Shown one piece after another: positions 43,632 to 52,698 of a stretch of 64,000 bases of DNA; the stretch's first letter is position 1; the number at the start of each line of letters is the position of its first letter. The stretch is from Micromonospora narathiwatensis (lineage in GTDB: Bacteria; Actinomycetota; Actinomycetes; Mycobacteriales; Micromonosporaceae). The notes below the pieces were generated by a model. That model was not told the DNA's origin. It saw only the letters and a program-made list of their open reading frames with translations, and searched no databases. Made by a program: the position numbers and the translations under genes. The stretch covers positions 558,001 to 622,000 of the forward strand of contig NZ_LT594324.1 of NCBI RefSeq assembly GCF_900089605.1. Direction: 5' to 3'.

Positions 43632-43949
43632 CTACAGCGCGATGCGATTGTCGACCGATCGCAGGGCCGGGCCGGTGTACTCGGTGAGGCTGAAGCGGCG
43701 ATGCCCGTCGGTGGGATGCACGGTGACGGCGACAGCGCTCTCGTCTTCGAATCGCAGCATGAAGACGGGGTCGAGTTCGCACAGGAATGCAAACGCCTCG
43801 CGGTCCTCGTCGCTGTCGCTGACCAGGCGACCGTCGGCTTCCCAGCCGCCGGTGACGGCGGCAATCACGACGGCCACCTCGACGCTGCCGAGCAGCGTAG
43901 ATGAGTTCGCCCACCAGTCCAGCCAGCACCGGCCCTCGAAGCGGTCCAT
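43632..43949 (-). CDS. Conserved hypothetical acidic protein
   Basis: A 105-residue protein starting at ATG 43949 with GGAAGGA upstream. It is acidic and tryptophan-containing (MDRFEGRCWLDWWANSS, GSVEVAVVIAAVTGGWEADG, LCELDPVFMLRFEDESAVAV, HRRFSLTEYTGPA). It looks like an intact small soluble domain. I know no function; its place before the initiator gene suggests an element housekeeping or regulatory role. Confidence 0.65.
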   Translation of the reverse strand: MDRFEGRCWLDWWANSSTLLGSVEVAVVIAAVTGGWEADGRLVSDSDEDREAFAFLCELDPVFMLRFEDESAVAVTVHPTDGHRRFSLTEYTGPALRSVDNRIAL

Positions 43950-44696
43950 GCAGTCATCCTTCCAGGGGCGGTAGCGGGGCGGTGGGGTGGCCAGGGCGAC
44001 CCGGCCCCCGTTGTCGTGCGAGGTCCAGCCGGCTGCCAGCCGAGTGGGAGAACTTTCCTTACATCGATCAAGGCGGCCCTTGACGGGCCGCACGCGCCGC
44101 CGCCTGGGCGCGCGCCGGCCGCTGCCGCTGTCGCTCTGCGGCCGTCACGCCTGACGCCCGGCGGCTGGCGCGGGGAGCGGGAAGCCCGGGGCCGCCGCAG
44201 ACGGGATAGCGGGCAGAGTGGTGAAGGTTCGTCGCCGGCAGCCGGCCGCGCCGCGCCTCAGCAGCGCGGCGCAGGGAAGGGGCGCGCCGGGTCCGCGCGG
44301 CAAGCCCCAAGCATGGGGGCGGTGGCCGCGCGACGGCAGGCCGGTCGTCCAGGAGCCGGCTCTACAGCCGCTCAGGGTCAGGTCAACAGCTCACCTGGGA
44401 GGGGGAGGGGTGGCCGCCGGTGGCCAGCTCCGACCCCGGGAGCCGGGTCCGCGCCGGTCGAGGTTGGGTCAACTGCGCCACTGTGGCGGTGTCCGCCGGG
44501 CGCGCGGTCCGCGACACGAGAGCCGACTCAGTCTGTTCCGGCAGCGTCCGTACGTGCGTCAAGGTGAGCTTGACGCCATAGGTCGAGTGGTGTGCTCCAG
44601 TAGGCGCGCCGAGTTGCACGTGTGGGACACACTGGCTGGACGCCGTAGAGGCACAGCTGTCAAATCCCCCACCTGGCTAGGTCGGTCCAATAACAG
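43950..44696. other. GC-rich gene-free segment next to the cargo genes
   Basis: The 747 bp hold no coding-like frame. A perfect 8-bp inverted repeat GCGTCAAG/CTTGACGC with a 5-base loop lies at 44556-44576. Base composition drops sharply in G+C on the right as the cargo begins. It could contain a transfer or replication origin; I cannot show that. Confidence 0.4.
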
Positions 44697-45986
44697 ATGA
44701 TCTTCGATAACCGCCAGTTGGCAATCCTCCTAATCCTGGTTGCCATCCTCGCTTGGGCCCTCACAAACCGCCCTACTCGCGCATTACTCCAAGATGTTGC
44801 CAAGGCTTTCTTTCGTGTAAGGGTGTGGCTGCCCTTTCTGCTCTACGCCGTGTGGCTCGTCGGACTTCACGGGCTTGCTCACCGTGTAGGAGCTTGGAAT
44901 CCGAAGCTAATTGGAGAATCCATTTTCTGGACCTGTGCGTCCGGATCTGTCCTGCTTGTGTTGGCAGCCGCCAAGGCTGGCGCGGAAGAAGGCTTCTTCC
45001 GCAAGAGGGCTGTGGATGCGGTTGCGCTTGGAGCATTTCTCCAGGCTTTCCTGGATTTCAAGTCGCTTAACCTGGTCGGTGAGCTGCTGCTGCAACCCGC
45101 GCTAATTATCCTTGCTGCCATGCGTGTGATTGCGTCTTATAAGAATCGCGAACGAATGGGCAGGTTTGCCGAGAGAGCACTATCGCTGATCGCGCTTAGC
45201 CTGATGATCTACGTGATCTACTCGTTAGTGCAAGGCCTGCCCGAACTGGATTCTGAACAGGAGTTACGCAAGCTGCTAATGCCGCTCTGGCTCACGCTTG
45301 GCGCGTTTCCTTTCGTCTTTGCGCTAGCACTCGTCGCCGAGTATGGGCAGGCATTCTCGATTATGAAGATCGTGGCGGGGCAAGAGCGTGTGTCCCTCGC
45401 AGCTCGGCTAGGTGTCGTCCTGGCGCTCCGGGCGCGGCTTTTGGACATCCACTCCTTTCGAGGTCGCCATGCTCGACAGGCTGGACAAGCGCGTTCCCTG
45501 AGGGGGGGAATGCAAGCTGTGGATGCTTTTAGGGCTGATAGAGCGGAACGGGCTGCCCAAGAGAAAGCTCGCTTGGAACGCCTTGCGGCCTTTGCTGGTG
45601 TGCAGGGCGTTGATGAGGAAGGGCGGCAGCTCGACCAGCGAGAGTTCAAAGAAACCAAGGAAGCTCTACGCTGGGTCGCCACATGCCAAACGGGCTGGCA
45701 TAACAACCGCGGAAAGCGCTACCGCCCAGAAATTCTTACGATGATTGGAGACTTCCAGCAGCAGGGTTTGCCGGATAACCATGGGATCGTGATGAAGGTC
45801 CGCAAGGACGGAAAAGCATGGTACGCCTACCGGCGTACTATTTCCGGCTGGGTTCTAGGAATCGGATCTCGGAAAGCGCCGCCCGATCTGTGGTTCTACG
45901 AGGGCACTGAGCCTCCGGCTTCGTTTCCGTCCAGAGGAGCCGGTTGGGCTGACGCCGTATTCGGAGAATCCCCAAACTGGCAGTGA
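44697..45986 (+). CDS. Polytopic membrane protein of unknown function (element cargo)
   Basis: A 429-residue protein, clearly lower in G+C than the surrounding genes. Five or six hydrophobic helices lie in the first 225 residues (LAILLILVAILAWAL, VWLPFLLYAVWLVGL, GSVLLVLAAAKAG, ALSLIALSLMIYVIYSLV, LWLTLGAFPFVFALALVAEYG). A charged coiled-coil-like segment (RADRAERAAQEKARLERLAA) leads to a soluble C-terminal domain with TGWHNNRGKRYRPEIL and MKVRKDGKAWYAYRRTISGW. A TTA codon occurs near 45263. The ATG at 44697 is the first start. I recognise no family; transfer from a lower-GC host and a defence or surface role are guesses. Confidence 0.75.
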   Translation: MIFDNRQLAILLILVAILAWALTNRPTRALLQDVAKAFFRVRVWLPFLLYAVWLVGLHGLAHRVGAWNPKLIGESIFWTCASGSVLLVLAAAKAGAEEGFFRKRAVDAVALGAFLQAFLDFKSLNLVGELLLQPALIILAAMRVIASYKNRERMGRFAERALSLIALSLMIYVIYSLVQGLPELDSEQELRKLLMPLWLTLGAFPFVFALALVAEYGQAFSIMKIVAGQERVSLAARLGVVLALRARLLDIHSFRGRHARQAGQARSLRGGMQAVDAFRADRAERAAQEKARLERLAAFAGVQGVDEEGRQLDQREFKETKEALRWVATCQTGWHNNRGKRYRPEILTMIGDFQQQGLPDNHGIVMKVRKDGKAWYAYRRTISGWVLGIGSRKAPPDLWFYEGTEPPASFPSRGAGWADAVFGESPNWQ

Positions 45987-46243
45987 TGTCGGGGCTAGCT
46001 GGCTGACCATCAAGTCAGACGTCCGTGAACCTGCCTGGATTGAGTGATAACCAGCCCGGGTGACTAATTGGGTGACGACGGGTGCGATCGATGATGGAAC
46101 GCCTACGGACATCGGTGGACGATTGACGCTGCTAGAAGCTCCTGCCGTCCAAGGTCAGCGGGCCGTGTTGGTTGCCTTCTGGTCAAGGAGTCGCCGGGTT
46201 GACATCCATAGGAGCATCGGGATGGCAACGCGCATGCCGGAAT

Positions 46244-47461
46244 TCAACGGGCGGAAAACCTTTCCTGAACTGCGTACAAAAAGAAGAGCCGGTTGTTTTT
46301 CGCTTGGTCGAGTCGCTGATTTCGATCTGCTCTTGCCTTCAGCAAAGGCAAAGCGGCTCCAGCCACGGCAGGTAGCAGAGCGCTGAGGTTGTAAGCTAGC
46401 CCCCCGGCCGCAAGGGTTAGGGCACCAGCACCGGCGGCCATGGCTGCCGGATCCGAGGTTACGGCATCCAACAATCGTCTTGGGTATCGCGCGGCGGCGA
46501 CCTCCCTGCGTATCTCCTCCAACGAAGGCAATATATCGCGATGCCAGCGGCGTTCGACGAGGTCGGCAACCTCATCACTTGACTCAATGGAGGCGACTTC
46601 TTCGGAAAGCCGTATCATTTCGCTGCGAAAATGCGGCAGATGCGTCTTGAGATCCTCCCGCAGGTCGAGAATCTCAATGATGGGCAAATCTTGAAGGCCA
46701 ACCATCCTTGACAGAAGCGTGTTGGCAAAGAAGGTCGGAGGAGGCCCTTGAGAGGTGCGGCGCTGGCGAGGGGACAACTTTGAGATGGTTGGATCCAGGA
46801 GCGCGACGCGGCTTGGATCGCGGAGCCGCTCCAACATCCCATCGAGACTTTCTTTAAGGAAATCATCGCTCGGCACGAAAGTCTGAACTTCGGGATCAAC
46901 CCTGTTTGCCCACCCTTGGAGGCTTACCACACCGCGATCGATTGCTTGGCGAATCTCGGGCGCGATAAGGGCATCATGCCGCTCCTGCCATACGAGAAGA
47001 TGAGCTTCCACCAGGGAGGCCACCTGATTCTCGTATTTGTCCCACATCGGTTTTGCTATACGCATGAATGCGTCGTCTAGCGCCTCTTGCGTTTGGCATG
47101 AACTCAATGTCTTCAAAATCGCTCCAGCCTCAGCGGAGGGGGCTAAGTCGTCTTCGCTAAACCGAAGTCGCTCCAGTTCTGCCTGATGCCTACTGGCAGA
47201 CATTCTCAGGAACAAAGTGAACTGTGCCCACGGATTGCGGGCTACGTAGGCGGCCCGAACGCCACTGAAGTGATGGACACTGGTACGAGAGCTTACGAGC
47301 CGTACCTTGTCAGCGAACAGCAGCGCAGGTTTGATAATTTGTGTGCCGTAATCGGGTGAAGTCCGGTAAACCGGGCTATCGTACTTAAACCCCTTGTTGG
47401 GTAGCAACCCAATGGGATCCGATATCACTTCCACGTCGAAGGTCGACAAGCCCGTCTCCAT
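46244..47461 (-). CDS. Unrecognised 405-aa protein with C-terminal hydrophobic hairpin (element cargo)
   Basis: A 405-residue protein, also of lower G+C, converging on the membrane protein gene. It starts METGLSTFDVEVISDPIGLL and contains PALLFADKVRLVSSRTSVHH, a long helical middle rich in Glu/Arg (EMIRLSEEVASIESSDEVAD, RWHRDILPSLEEIRREVA), and near the end two adjacent hydrophobic stretches (AAGAGALTLAAGGLAYNLSA, LLPAVAGAALPLL) before a basic tail. The pattern of a soluble body with a C-terminal membrane hairpin is clear, but no known domain is recognised. The partner gene next door may act with it. Confidence 0.72.
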   Translation of the reverse strand: METGLSTFDVEVISDPIGLLPNKGFKYDSPVYRTSPDYGTQIIKPALLFADKVRLVSSRTSVHHFSGVRAAYVARNPWAQFTLFLRMSASRHQAELERLRFSEDDLAPSAEAGAILKTLSSCQTQEALDDAFMRIAKPMWDKYENQVASLVEAHLLVWQERHDALIAPEIRQAIDRGVVSLQGWANRVDPEVQTFVPSDDFLKESLDGMLERLRDPSRVALLDPTISKLSPRQRRTSQGPPPTFFANTLLSRMVGLQDLPIIEILDLREDLKTHLPHFRSEMIRLSEEVASIESSDEVADLVERRWHRDILPSLEEIRREVAAARYPRRLLDAVTSDPAAMAAGAGALTLAAGGLAYNLSALLPAVAGAALPLLKARADRNQRLDQAKNNRLFFLYAVQERFSAR

Positions 47462-47509
47462 TGCAGGTCACTGACGCCGTCTGTATGAGGGTAGTTGCCT
47501 CAGTCCACA

Positions 47510-47541
47510 CTGGGCCGTCTCTGGGCCGTCTCTGGGCCGTC
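47510..47541. repeat. Short tandem repeat, 3 x 11 bp
   Basis: The unit CTGGGCCGTCT is repeated nearly three times in tandem in the gap between the cargo gene and the next gene. It may be a replication-slippage product. Confidence 0.6.
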
Positions 47542-47736
47542 AAACGCCAACCAAAGATGACCGACGACGACCCACAACACCCGAAGAAGTGGCAGGCCAG
47601 ACGCCGTGCATCAGCGACTGGCCTGGTGGGCGACGGACGAGTCGACCTGTACGCCGGAATCTCGGCTACGAGACTCCCGTTGGTGAGCTCGTGGCGTACA
47701 GCCTGCCATAGTGGCAGGGCTGTACGGTCCTAGCCT

Positions 47737-48408
47737 GTGGACACAGCCGCGCTTTGGAGCGCTATCGGTACCGTCGCCACCGCCGTCGCCGGGCTTTCAG
47801 CGCTTGTCGTGGCCTACCTGGCCTACCTGGCAACCCGAGGGGCCGCCGAGTCGGCGGCGGCGATGACAAGAATCGAAGCTCGACGCGACTGGGCCGACAT
47901 GATCCCCCAGTTCGAGGTCTCCATCCAGGCTCAGAGTGATCTGTACGCACTGATGCATGTTGAGCTGCTCGGTCCACTACGGCTTGACCGTCTGGACGAG
48001 ATCCAACTCTCTATCCGCGACGACTACCACGCCCGGGGTGCGTCACCGCTCGCAGGAGGCCCCGATGCGGAGCAGGTCGCCAACCACGTGTGGGGACCCT
48101 ACAGGTTTAGGCACGGCATTGATGGGGGCTCGGAGAATGGTCGGACGGTGGCGCCCTTCCAGCTGCCCATGGGCGAGGGAATGAAGTTCGCCATGGACCG
48201 CCAGAACCCGCCGCCATGGAACAGGAGCGGAACCGAGGCTTCCTGGCGACGCGACTACGAAGGGAAGCCGGTCCGTCTCCTGCTGAAGTGCAGGCGGGAG
48301 GGATTCGAAGCGTGGAGCGTCCCGCTGGAGGTGTTCGTTACCCCCCTTCCACAGCCGGAGATCCCGAAGCAAGCCGCACCAGCAGAGGAGAACCAAGCGT
48401 TCGGATGA
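47737..48408 (+). CDS. Membrane-anchored hypothetical protein
   Basis: A 223-residue protein starting at GTG 47737. One N-terminal transmembrane helix (AVAGLSALVVAYLAYLA) follows a short outside or cytoplasmic start. The soluble part contains RIEARRDWADMIPQFEVSIQ, LSIRDDYHARG and RLLLKCRREGFEAWSVPLEV, the last resembling beta-rich domains. Proteins of this layout occur as accessory genes in actinomycetes; I do not know their function. G+C is back to the genomic level here. Confidence 0.7.
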   Translation: MDTAALWSAIGTVATAVAGLSALVVAYLAYLATRGAAESAAAMTRIEARRDWADMIPQFEVSIQAQSDLYALMHVELLGPLRLDRLDEIQLSIRDDYHARGASPLAGGPDAEQVANHVWGPYRFRHGIDGGSENGRTVAPFQLPMGEGMKFAMDRQNPPPWNRSGTEASWRRDYEGKPVRLLLKCRREGFEAWSVPLEVFVTPLPQPEIPKQAAPAEENQAFG

Positions 48409-48441
48409 GCGGGGTGACGGTCGCCGGCGTCTTGCCGGCCC

Positions 48442-48753
48442 CTACAGCTTGCGGACGTTGACCCCCGGCCCACGTGGACCGGGCGAAGGACGTTCCCCAC
48501 GTCGCTTGGCGGCTTCGTACACTCCAACTGCTGTGCCTCCGGTCAGACCCATGCGCACCATCACGTACCGGTCAAGCTCATAGGCGCAGTTGGCGCATAC
48601 CCACCCGTAGACGGGCTTGTCCGTTCGGCAGCCTTCGTCGCACCGCTCGCATGCCCGCTTCTCTGGCACGGCGACCGTGACCGGTCCGACAGGTTGTGCG
48701 GGTTGCCCGAGGATTCGCCGCTCGCGTTGGCGTTGCCGCTTCGCTGAAGCCAT
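48442..48753 (-). CDS. Small zinc-ribbon-like protein
   Basis: A 103-residue protein starting at ATG 48753 (MASAKRQRQRERRILG) with AGAAGGGA upstream. A four-Cys cluster, ACERCDEGCRTDKPVYGWVCANC, is a likely zinc ribbon. The basic start and C-terminal tail could bind nucleic acid. It converges on the membrane-anchored gene. Function unknown. Confidence 0.7.
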   Translation of the reverse strand: MASAKRQRQRERRILGQPAQPVGPVTVAVPEKRACERCDEGCRTDKPVYGWVCANCAYELDRYVMVRMGLTGGTAVGVYEAAKRRGERPSPGPRGPGVNVRKL

Positions 48754-50211
48754 GTTGTCCCTTCTGATCGTCAGATGCATCAATGTTGGCAGGTGGGGGT
48801 GACATTATTGGTATAGAAGGGGTCCCAGTGGTAGAGCCCGGGTCAGGCGGGCGAGGTGAGGCAGCCAGGAGGCAGCGAAAGCAGCGGCAACGACCAGCGG
48901 CAGACGACACGGGACAGCAAACCGGCCATGGCCGGCAACACAGAACGGCGGCCGACAGCACCCAACGGTGAGACCCATCCGCGTTCGGGACGAAGTGAGC
49001 CACGAGCTGCGGTCACCGCTCGCCGGTAACCACCGTGCAGCGACCGTGTCGGGCGTCAGCGATGTCGGCCCAGGGTTGGGAGGCCGCCGCGCACCGTGTG
49101 TATTGAGGTTCCCCGCATCCGGGACCGGTCGAGTCGGTCGACCTCCGCTGGGTCGCTAACCTTGATCGGACCCCGTGCCGCGCGGGCGAGGCCCACGCCA
49201 CGACCGCACTGGCCGCAGACTCCGGCGTCGACCCGGGGCCGGCTGCGGTAGACCGCGGCGGATTTGTCGAGAGGCAGACCGCAAACGACCTGGCCGACCC
49301 GCTCTGGATGAGGGCGGTGCAGCCGCCGGCCCTGATCGTGCGAAAGTAGAGCCCACCACGGCGATCGCCAAACTGCCGACCACCGTGTCACTTCCGGCTC
49401 CCGCTACGGGAGACGGGGCCGGTGCCCGCTGCCCAGCCCGAGCTCTGCTCGCCAAGGCGTGAGTGTCTCCTTGGGATGCCAGAGCGGCGGCGCGGACGTC
49501 ATTGCACAGACCGCACAGCACCCGCGCAACGGCGGGCCGCTGGCTACAGAGCATCCACGACGCATCGAGACGCAGACCGCACATCACGTAGCCAGGCCGG
49601 TCGGGATGAGGTCGGTGAAGCAACCATGGCTGTTCGGGTAGTTGTGCCCATCCCGGGACGCGCCAGCTGGCGGGCGTGCGGCCGGGCCTAGGGTGTTGCT
49701 CACCCGGGCCGGATCCCGACACATCCATGAAATTACGGTACGACGTAAGCCATGAGGTGCGCCACAGTGCAAATCCGAGCAACGACGGTTGAGTGCATCG
49801 GCGGAGTCGGGATCGGCGGGTCTACCGGCGGAGTGACTGTCGACAGCAACGCTGACAGCAACGACGCCGGACGGCGGCACGCTGAGGGGCGCTGGTACGG
49901 ACGAGGCTCCGAGTTCGCAGCCGCTCCCGAACGTGTGCGGACGCGGTGCACAGAACTTGTAAACGAGGCGTCAGGCAGCAAGGAGGCAGTACGAGCATCG
50001 GTGTAGGTCGACTCCGAACGTGAACCGACGAGGTTCGCTGCCTGCTCGTGGACGCGGGCCGCCGCCAACCGACAGCGGGCGACAGTTTGAGACCCCATCG
50101 CCCGATGGGGATCGGCGTCGGGTGTTCGTCCGGGGCCTCGCATCGGGTGGTGCGCCGAGGAGGTGCCGCCTACGGCGTGGTGTGGGGTTTGGCGCGGATA
50201 CTGGCGGGGTG
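48754..50211. other. 1.5-kb region without a convincing intact gene; two related Cys-containing modules
   Basis: No frame here reads like a full gene. On the minus strand, 49491-49620 encodes HRPHPDRPGYVMCGLRLDAS and then VLCGLCND. At 49193-49322, in a different frame, a related module encodes HRPHPERVGQVVCGLPLDKS and GVCGQCGR. They share HRPHP, CGL, LD, RP and CGxC, so they are diverged copies of one small zinc-binding-type domain, perhaps decaying genes. The rest, including the 400 bp before the Nudix gene, shows nothing clear. Confidence 0.5.
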
Positions 50212-50775
50212 GTGGAGAAGCGGGCGACGGAGTTGACTCGGTGGACTGTTCACGGCGAGCGGGTGGTGGACGACACCCGGCGGGCGCGGTTGAGCATCGC
50301 CGAGGTGGAGTTGCCGGACGGGGTGCGTTTCGAGCAGTACGTGATCCGGGCTCCCCGGTCGGCCATGGTCGCCGTACTCGATGATCGGGAGCGGCTGTTG
50401 TTGATGCGGCGGCATCGGTTCGTGTTCGACCGGTGGGTGTGGGAGTTGCCCGGTGGCTACGTCGATGGCGAGGAGCAGCCGGCGGTGTGTGCGGTGCGGG
50501 AGGTCGAGGAGGAGACGGGTTGGCGGCCCCAGGGGGTGGAGCCGTTGCTGTCCTTCCAACCGTGGGTCGGTACTGCCGATGCTGAGAATCTGCTGTTCCT
50601 GGCCCGGCAGGCTGAGCACGTCGGTACGCCCGTGGACGTGAACGAGGCGGAGCAGGTGGCGTGGGTTCCGCTCGACGAGGCGTACGGGCTGGTGTCCCGG
50701 GGTGAGATCGTCGGCGCTGGCACGGTGATTGCGGTGCTGGAGTTGGTGGCGCGGAGGGCTCGGGGGGAGCTGTGA
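50212..50775 (+). CDS. Nudix hydrolase (possible Pif-like element immunity protein)
   Basis: A 187-residue Nudix protein. The Nudix box is GGYVDGEEQPAVCAVREVEE followed by ETGW, with the usual Arg-Glu-x2-Glu-Glu metal-binding set. It resembles ADP-ribose pyrophosphatase-like members (RWVWELPGGYVDGE). The start is GTG 50212 or 50209, with a weak ribosome binding site. In pSAM2, the Pif immunity factor that blocks redundant transfer is a Nudix protein, so by position in the element this gene may play the same role; that is inference. It converges on the XRE/TPR gene. Confidence 0.85.
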   Translation: MEKRATELTRWTVHGERVVDDTRRARLSIAEVELPDGVRFEQYVIRAPRSAMVAVLDDRERLLLMRRHRFVFDRWVWELPGGYVDGEEQPAVCAVREVEEETGWRPQGVEPLLSFQPWVGTADAENLLFLARQAEHVGTPVDVNEAEQVAWVPLDEAYGLVSRGEIVGAGTVIAVLELVARRARGEL

Positions 50776-50778
50776 TGC

Positions 50779-52242
50779 TCAGCGTTGTGGGCCGAGGGTG
50801 GCGTCGATGCGGCCGGTGAAGTGCCGGACGGTGGGTAGTCGCCGGTGTGGGGTGAGTTGGGTTTGCAGGTCGCGGAGGTAGCGGACGGCTCTGGCGGAGC
50901 GTAGTTGGGTGGTCAGGGTCAGGGCTTCTGCGCCGATGGTGCAGGCCCGGTCGGGTTCTCCCTGTTGGGCGTGGACGCTGGCGAGCAGCGTGAGGTTGAA
51001 GGCTTTGCCGCGTACGTAGCGGTTGTCCATGCGTAGGGATCGGGCGGCGAAGCGTTCGGCGTGGGTGTTGCGGCCGAGGGCGTGGAAGCAGTGTCCGAAC
51101 TTGGCCGACAGGTATGCCTCGTCGAAGTAGCTGAGCCATTGCGGGTCGGTGCTGCGGTCGGCCCGGTCGAGGGCTTGTTCTGCCTGGTGCAGGGCGGCGG
51201 CGCAGGCCCGTTCGTCGTTGGCTTTGGCCAGGGCGTGGGCTTCCATGACGTGGGCTTCGGCGGTCAGGACGGGGACCCCGGCGCGGCGGGCGGTCTGCCC
51301 GGCGGCGCGGGCCAGGTCGAGGCCGGTGGCGGTGTGGCCGAGGTAGGTGGCCTGGTGGCTCATCGCCGCGAGGATCTCCGCGCCGAGGCCGTCGTCTCCG
51401 GCGGCGTGGGCGAAGTCCAGGGCGAGGGTGAGGTACCGCTGGGCAATGCCGTGTTCGGCCGTGTCGTACGCCTGCCATCCGGCGAGTTGAGCCAGTTCGG
51501 CGGCGGCGCTGAGCAGCCGTTGACCGGTGGGGTGGTCGTACCGGCCGTCGGTGAGCAGCGGGGTCACCTCCTGGTGGAGGTAGCGGGCGACGGTGTCGCG
51601 GGCGTGCCCGCCGCCGTACTGGTTGTCCAGCCGGCGGTAGGTCGCGGTCATCGCGCGGATGGTGTCAATCTCGGGTTGACCGACGGCGCTGCGTCCGGGT
51701 TGGGTGACCGGGGCCGGGTCGGGGGCGGTGAACCAGCGCAGCGCCGGCAGGGTGTAGCCGGCGGAGCTGAAGCCCACCTGCCGGAGTACGTCTCGACGGT
51801 TCACGTCACCTCGCCAAAGCTCTGCGGCACTGCGTACGTCGTCTTGCCAGGTCCGGTTGACCGGCAGCTCGCTGGGCCGACTGGGGGTGAGCCGGCCGGG
51901 GTCGGCCGGCGGCGCGGCCTGTCGGGGTGCAAGGCCCATCGCGGTTCGCGCGTGGTCGGGCATCCGGCATCCGTCGGCGATTCGCTCCAGGACGTCGATC
52001 GAGGTGACCTTGCGTCCGGCCATGATCCGGCTGACGTAGCCCTGTTCCAGCCCGACGGCGGCCCCGATTCGGCTCTGACTCGCTCCGGTGAGACGGGTGA
52101 TCCAACGGAACAGCCCGCCGGTGTCGCGGGCGGCCAAGGCGGTCAGCACCTCGCCGTGCGACCACGCATCCTCCGGTATTCGAAGCGGATCGAGCGGATC
52201 GAGCAGCACGGCAGCTCCCGGCGTCGCGTTCCGACTACTCAA
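50779..52242 (-). CDS. XRE-type regulator with TPR-like C-terminal domain
   Basis: A 487-residue regulator. The helix-turn-helix at about 47-95 contains FRWITRLTGASQSRIGAAVG, LEQGYVSRIMAGRKVTSIDV and LERIADGC. The rest is a helical repeat region (RLLSAAAELAQLAGWQAYDT, QRYLTLALDFAHAAGDDGLG, AAALHQAEQALDRADRSTDP, ARSLRMDNRYVRGKAFNLTL) of the sort that binds peptides or signalling ligands in actinomycete regulators. It is divergent from the two small genes at the right end and probably controls element genes. Confidence 0.87.
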   Translation of the reverse strand: MSSRNATPGAAVLLDPLDPLRIPEDAWSHGEVLTALAARDTGGLFRWITRLTGASQSRIGAAVGLEQGYVSRIMAGRKVTSIDVLERIADGCRMPDHARTAMGLAPRQAAPPADPGRLTPSRPSELPVNRTWQDDVRSAAELWRGDVNRRDVLRQVGFSSAGYTLPALRWFTAPDPAPVTQPGRSAVGQPEIDTIRAMTATYRRLDNQYGGGHARDTVARYLHQEVTPLLTDGRYDHPTGQRLLSAAAELAQLAGWQAYDTAEHGIAQRYLTLALDFAHAAGDDGLGAEILAAMSHQATYLGHTATGLDLARAAGQTARRAGVPVLTAEAHVMEAHALAKANDERACAAALHQAEQALDRADRSTDPQWLSYFDEAYLSAKFGHCFHALGRNTHAERFAARSLRMDNRYVRGKAFNLTLLASVHAQQGEPDRACTIGAEALTLTTQLRSARAVRYLRDLQTQLTPHRRLPTVRHFTGRIDATLGPQR

Positions 52243-52356
52243 GGTGTTCAGGTCGACAGCCTAGGGCGACCATTCGCGCTGGTCGAGCCGTCCGATGTCA
52301 CCGTGACATGACTGCTGGCCATGGAGCGGCCCGTCGACGGACGAAATGGTCGGCGC

Positions 52357-52695
52357 ATGTCCTTCGATGTCGAGAACCCGCCCGTGGAGCCGCCCGACGA
52401 GTGCCAGCACCGCCTGCTGTGGCGACTGGCCCGCGCCCTCTGGGAGGCCCACCGGCCCGACAGCGCCGGCTTCTGCGTGGTCGCTGGCTGCTGGCACACG
52501 AACCAACGCGACCCCTGCCGGCTGGCCCAGCTCGCCCAGGACGGAATGCGAACCGCCTGCGGTGAAGCCACCCCCGCCTCGCCGCCCTGGATCGCCGTCA
52601 CCCGCGAGCGCTTGGCGGCCGGGGACATCGACCCCGTGGACGCCGTCGCCGAAGCCCTCTGGCATCACCGCCACACCCCCAGGGCGGGGCGGTGA
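52357..52695 (+). CDS. Hypothetical element protein
   Basis: A 112-residue protein starting at ATG 52357 (MSFDVENPPVEPPDEC); ATG 52321 in the same frame is an alternative. It contains QHRLLWRLARALWEAHRP, FCVVAGCWHTNQRDPCRLAQ and IAVTRERLAAGDIDPVDAVA, with three to four cysteines that may bind zinc. It is divergent from the XRE gene and 3 bases before the next gene, so both form a small operon. Such genes are common at the right end of AICEs; function unknown. Confidence 0.7.
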   Translation: MSFDVENPPVEPPDECQHRLLWRLARALWEAHRPDSAGFCVVAGCWHTNQRDPCRLAQLAQDGMRTACGEATPASPPWIAVTRERLAAGDIDPVDAVAEALWHHRHTPRAGR

Positions 52696-52698
52696 CCG

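Noticed and set aside
44016..44567. 184-codon plus-strand frame before the cargo
   Set aside because: Low-complexity Gly/Arg/Ala-rich, no ribosome binding site, no domain; treated as non-coding.
49733..51478. 581-codon minus-strand frame
   Set aside because: Very Pro/Arg/His/Thr-rich with no domain; it is antisense to the Nudix gene and overlaps the XRE gene in another frame.
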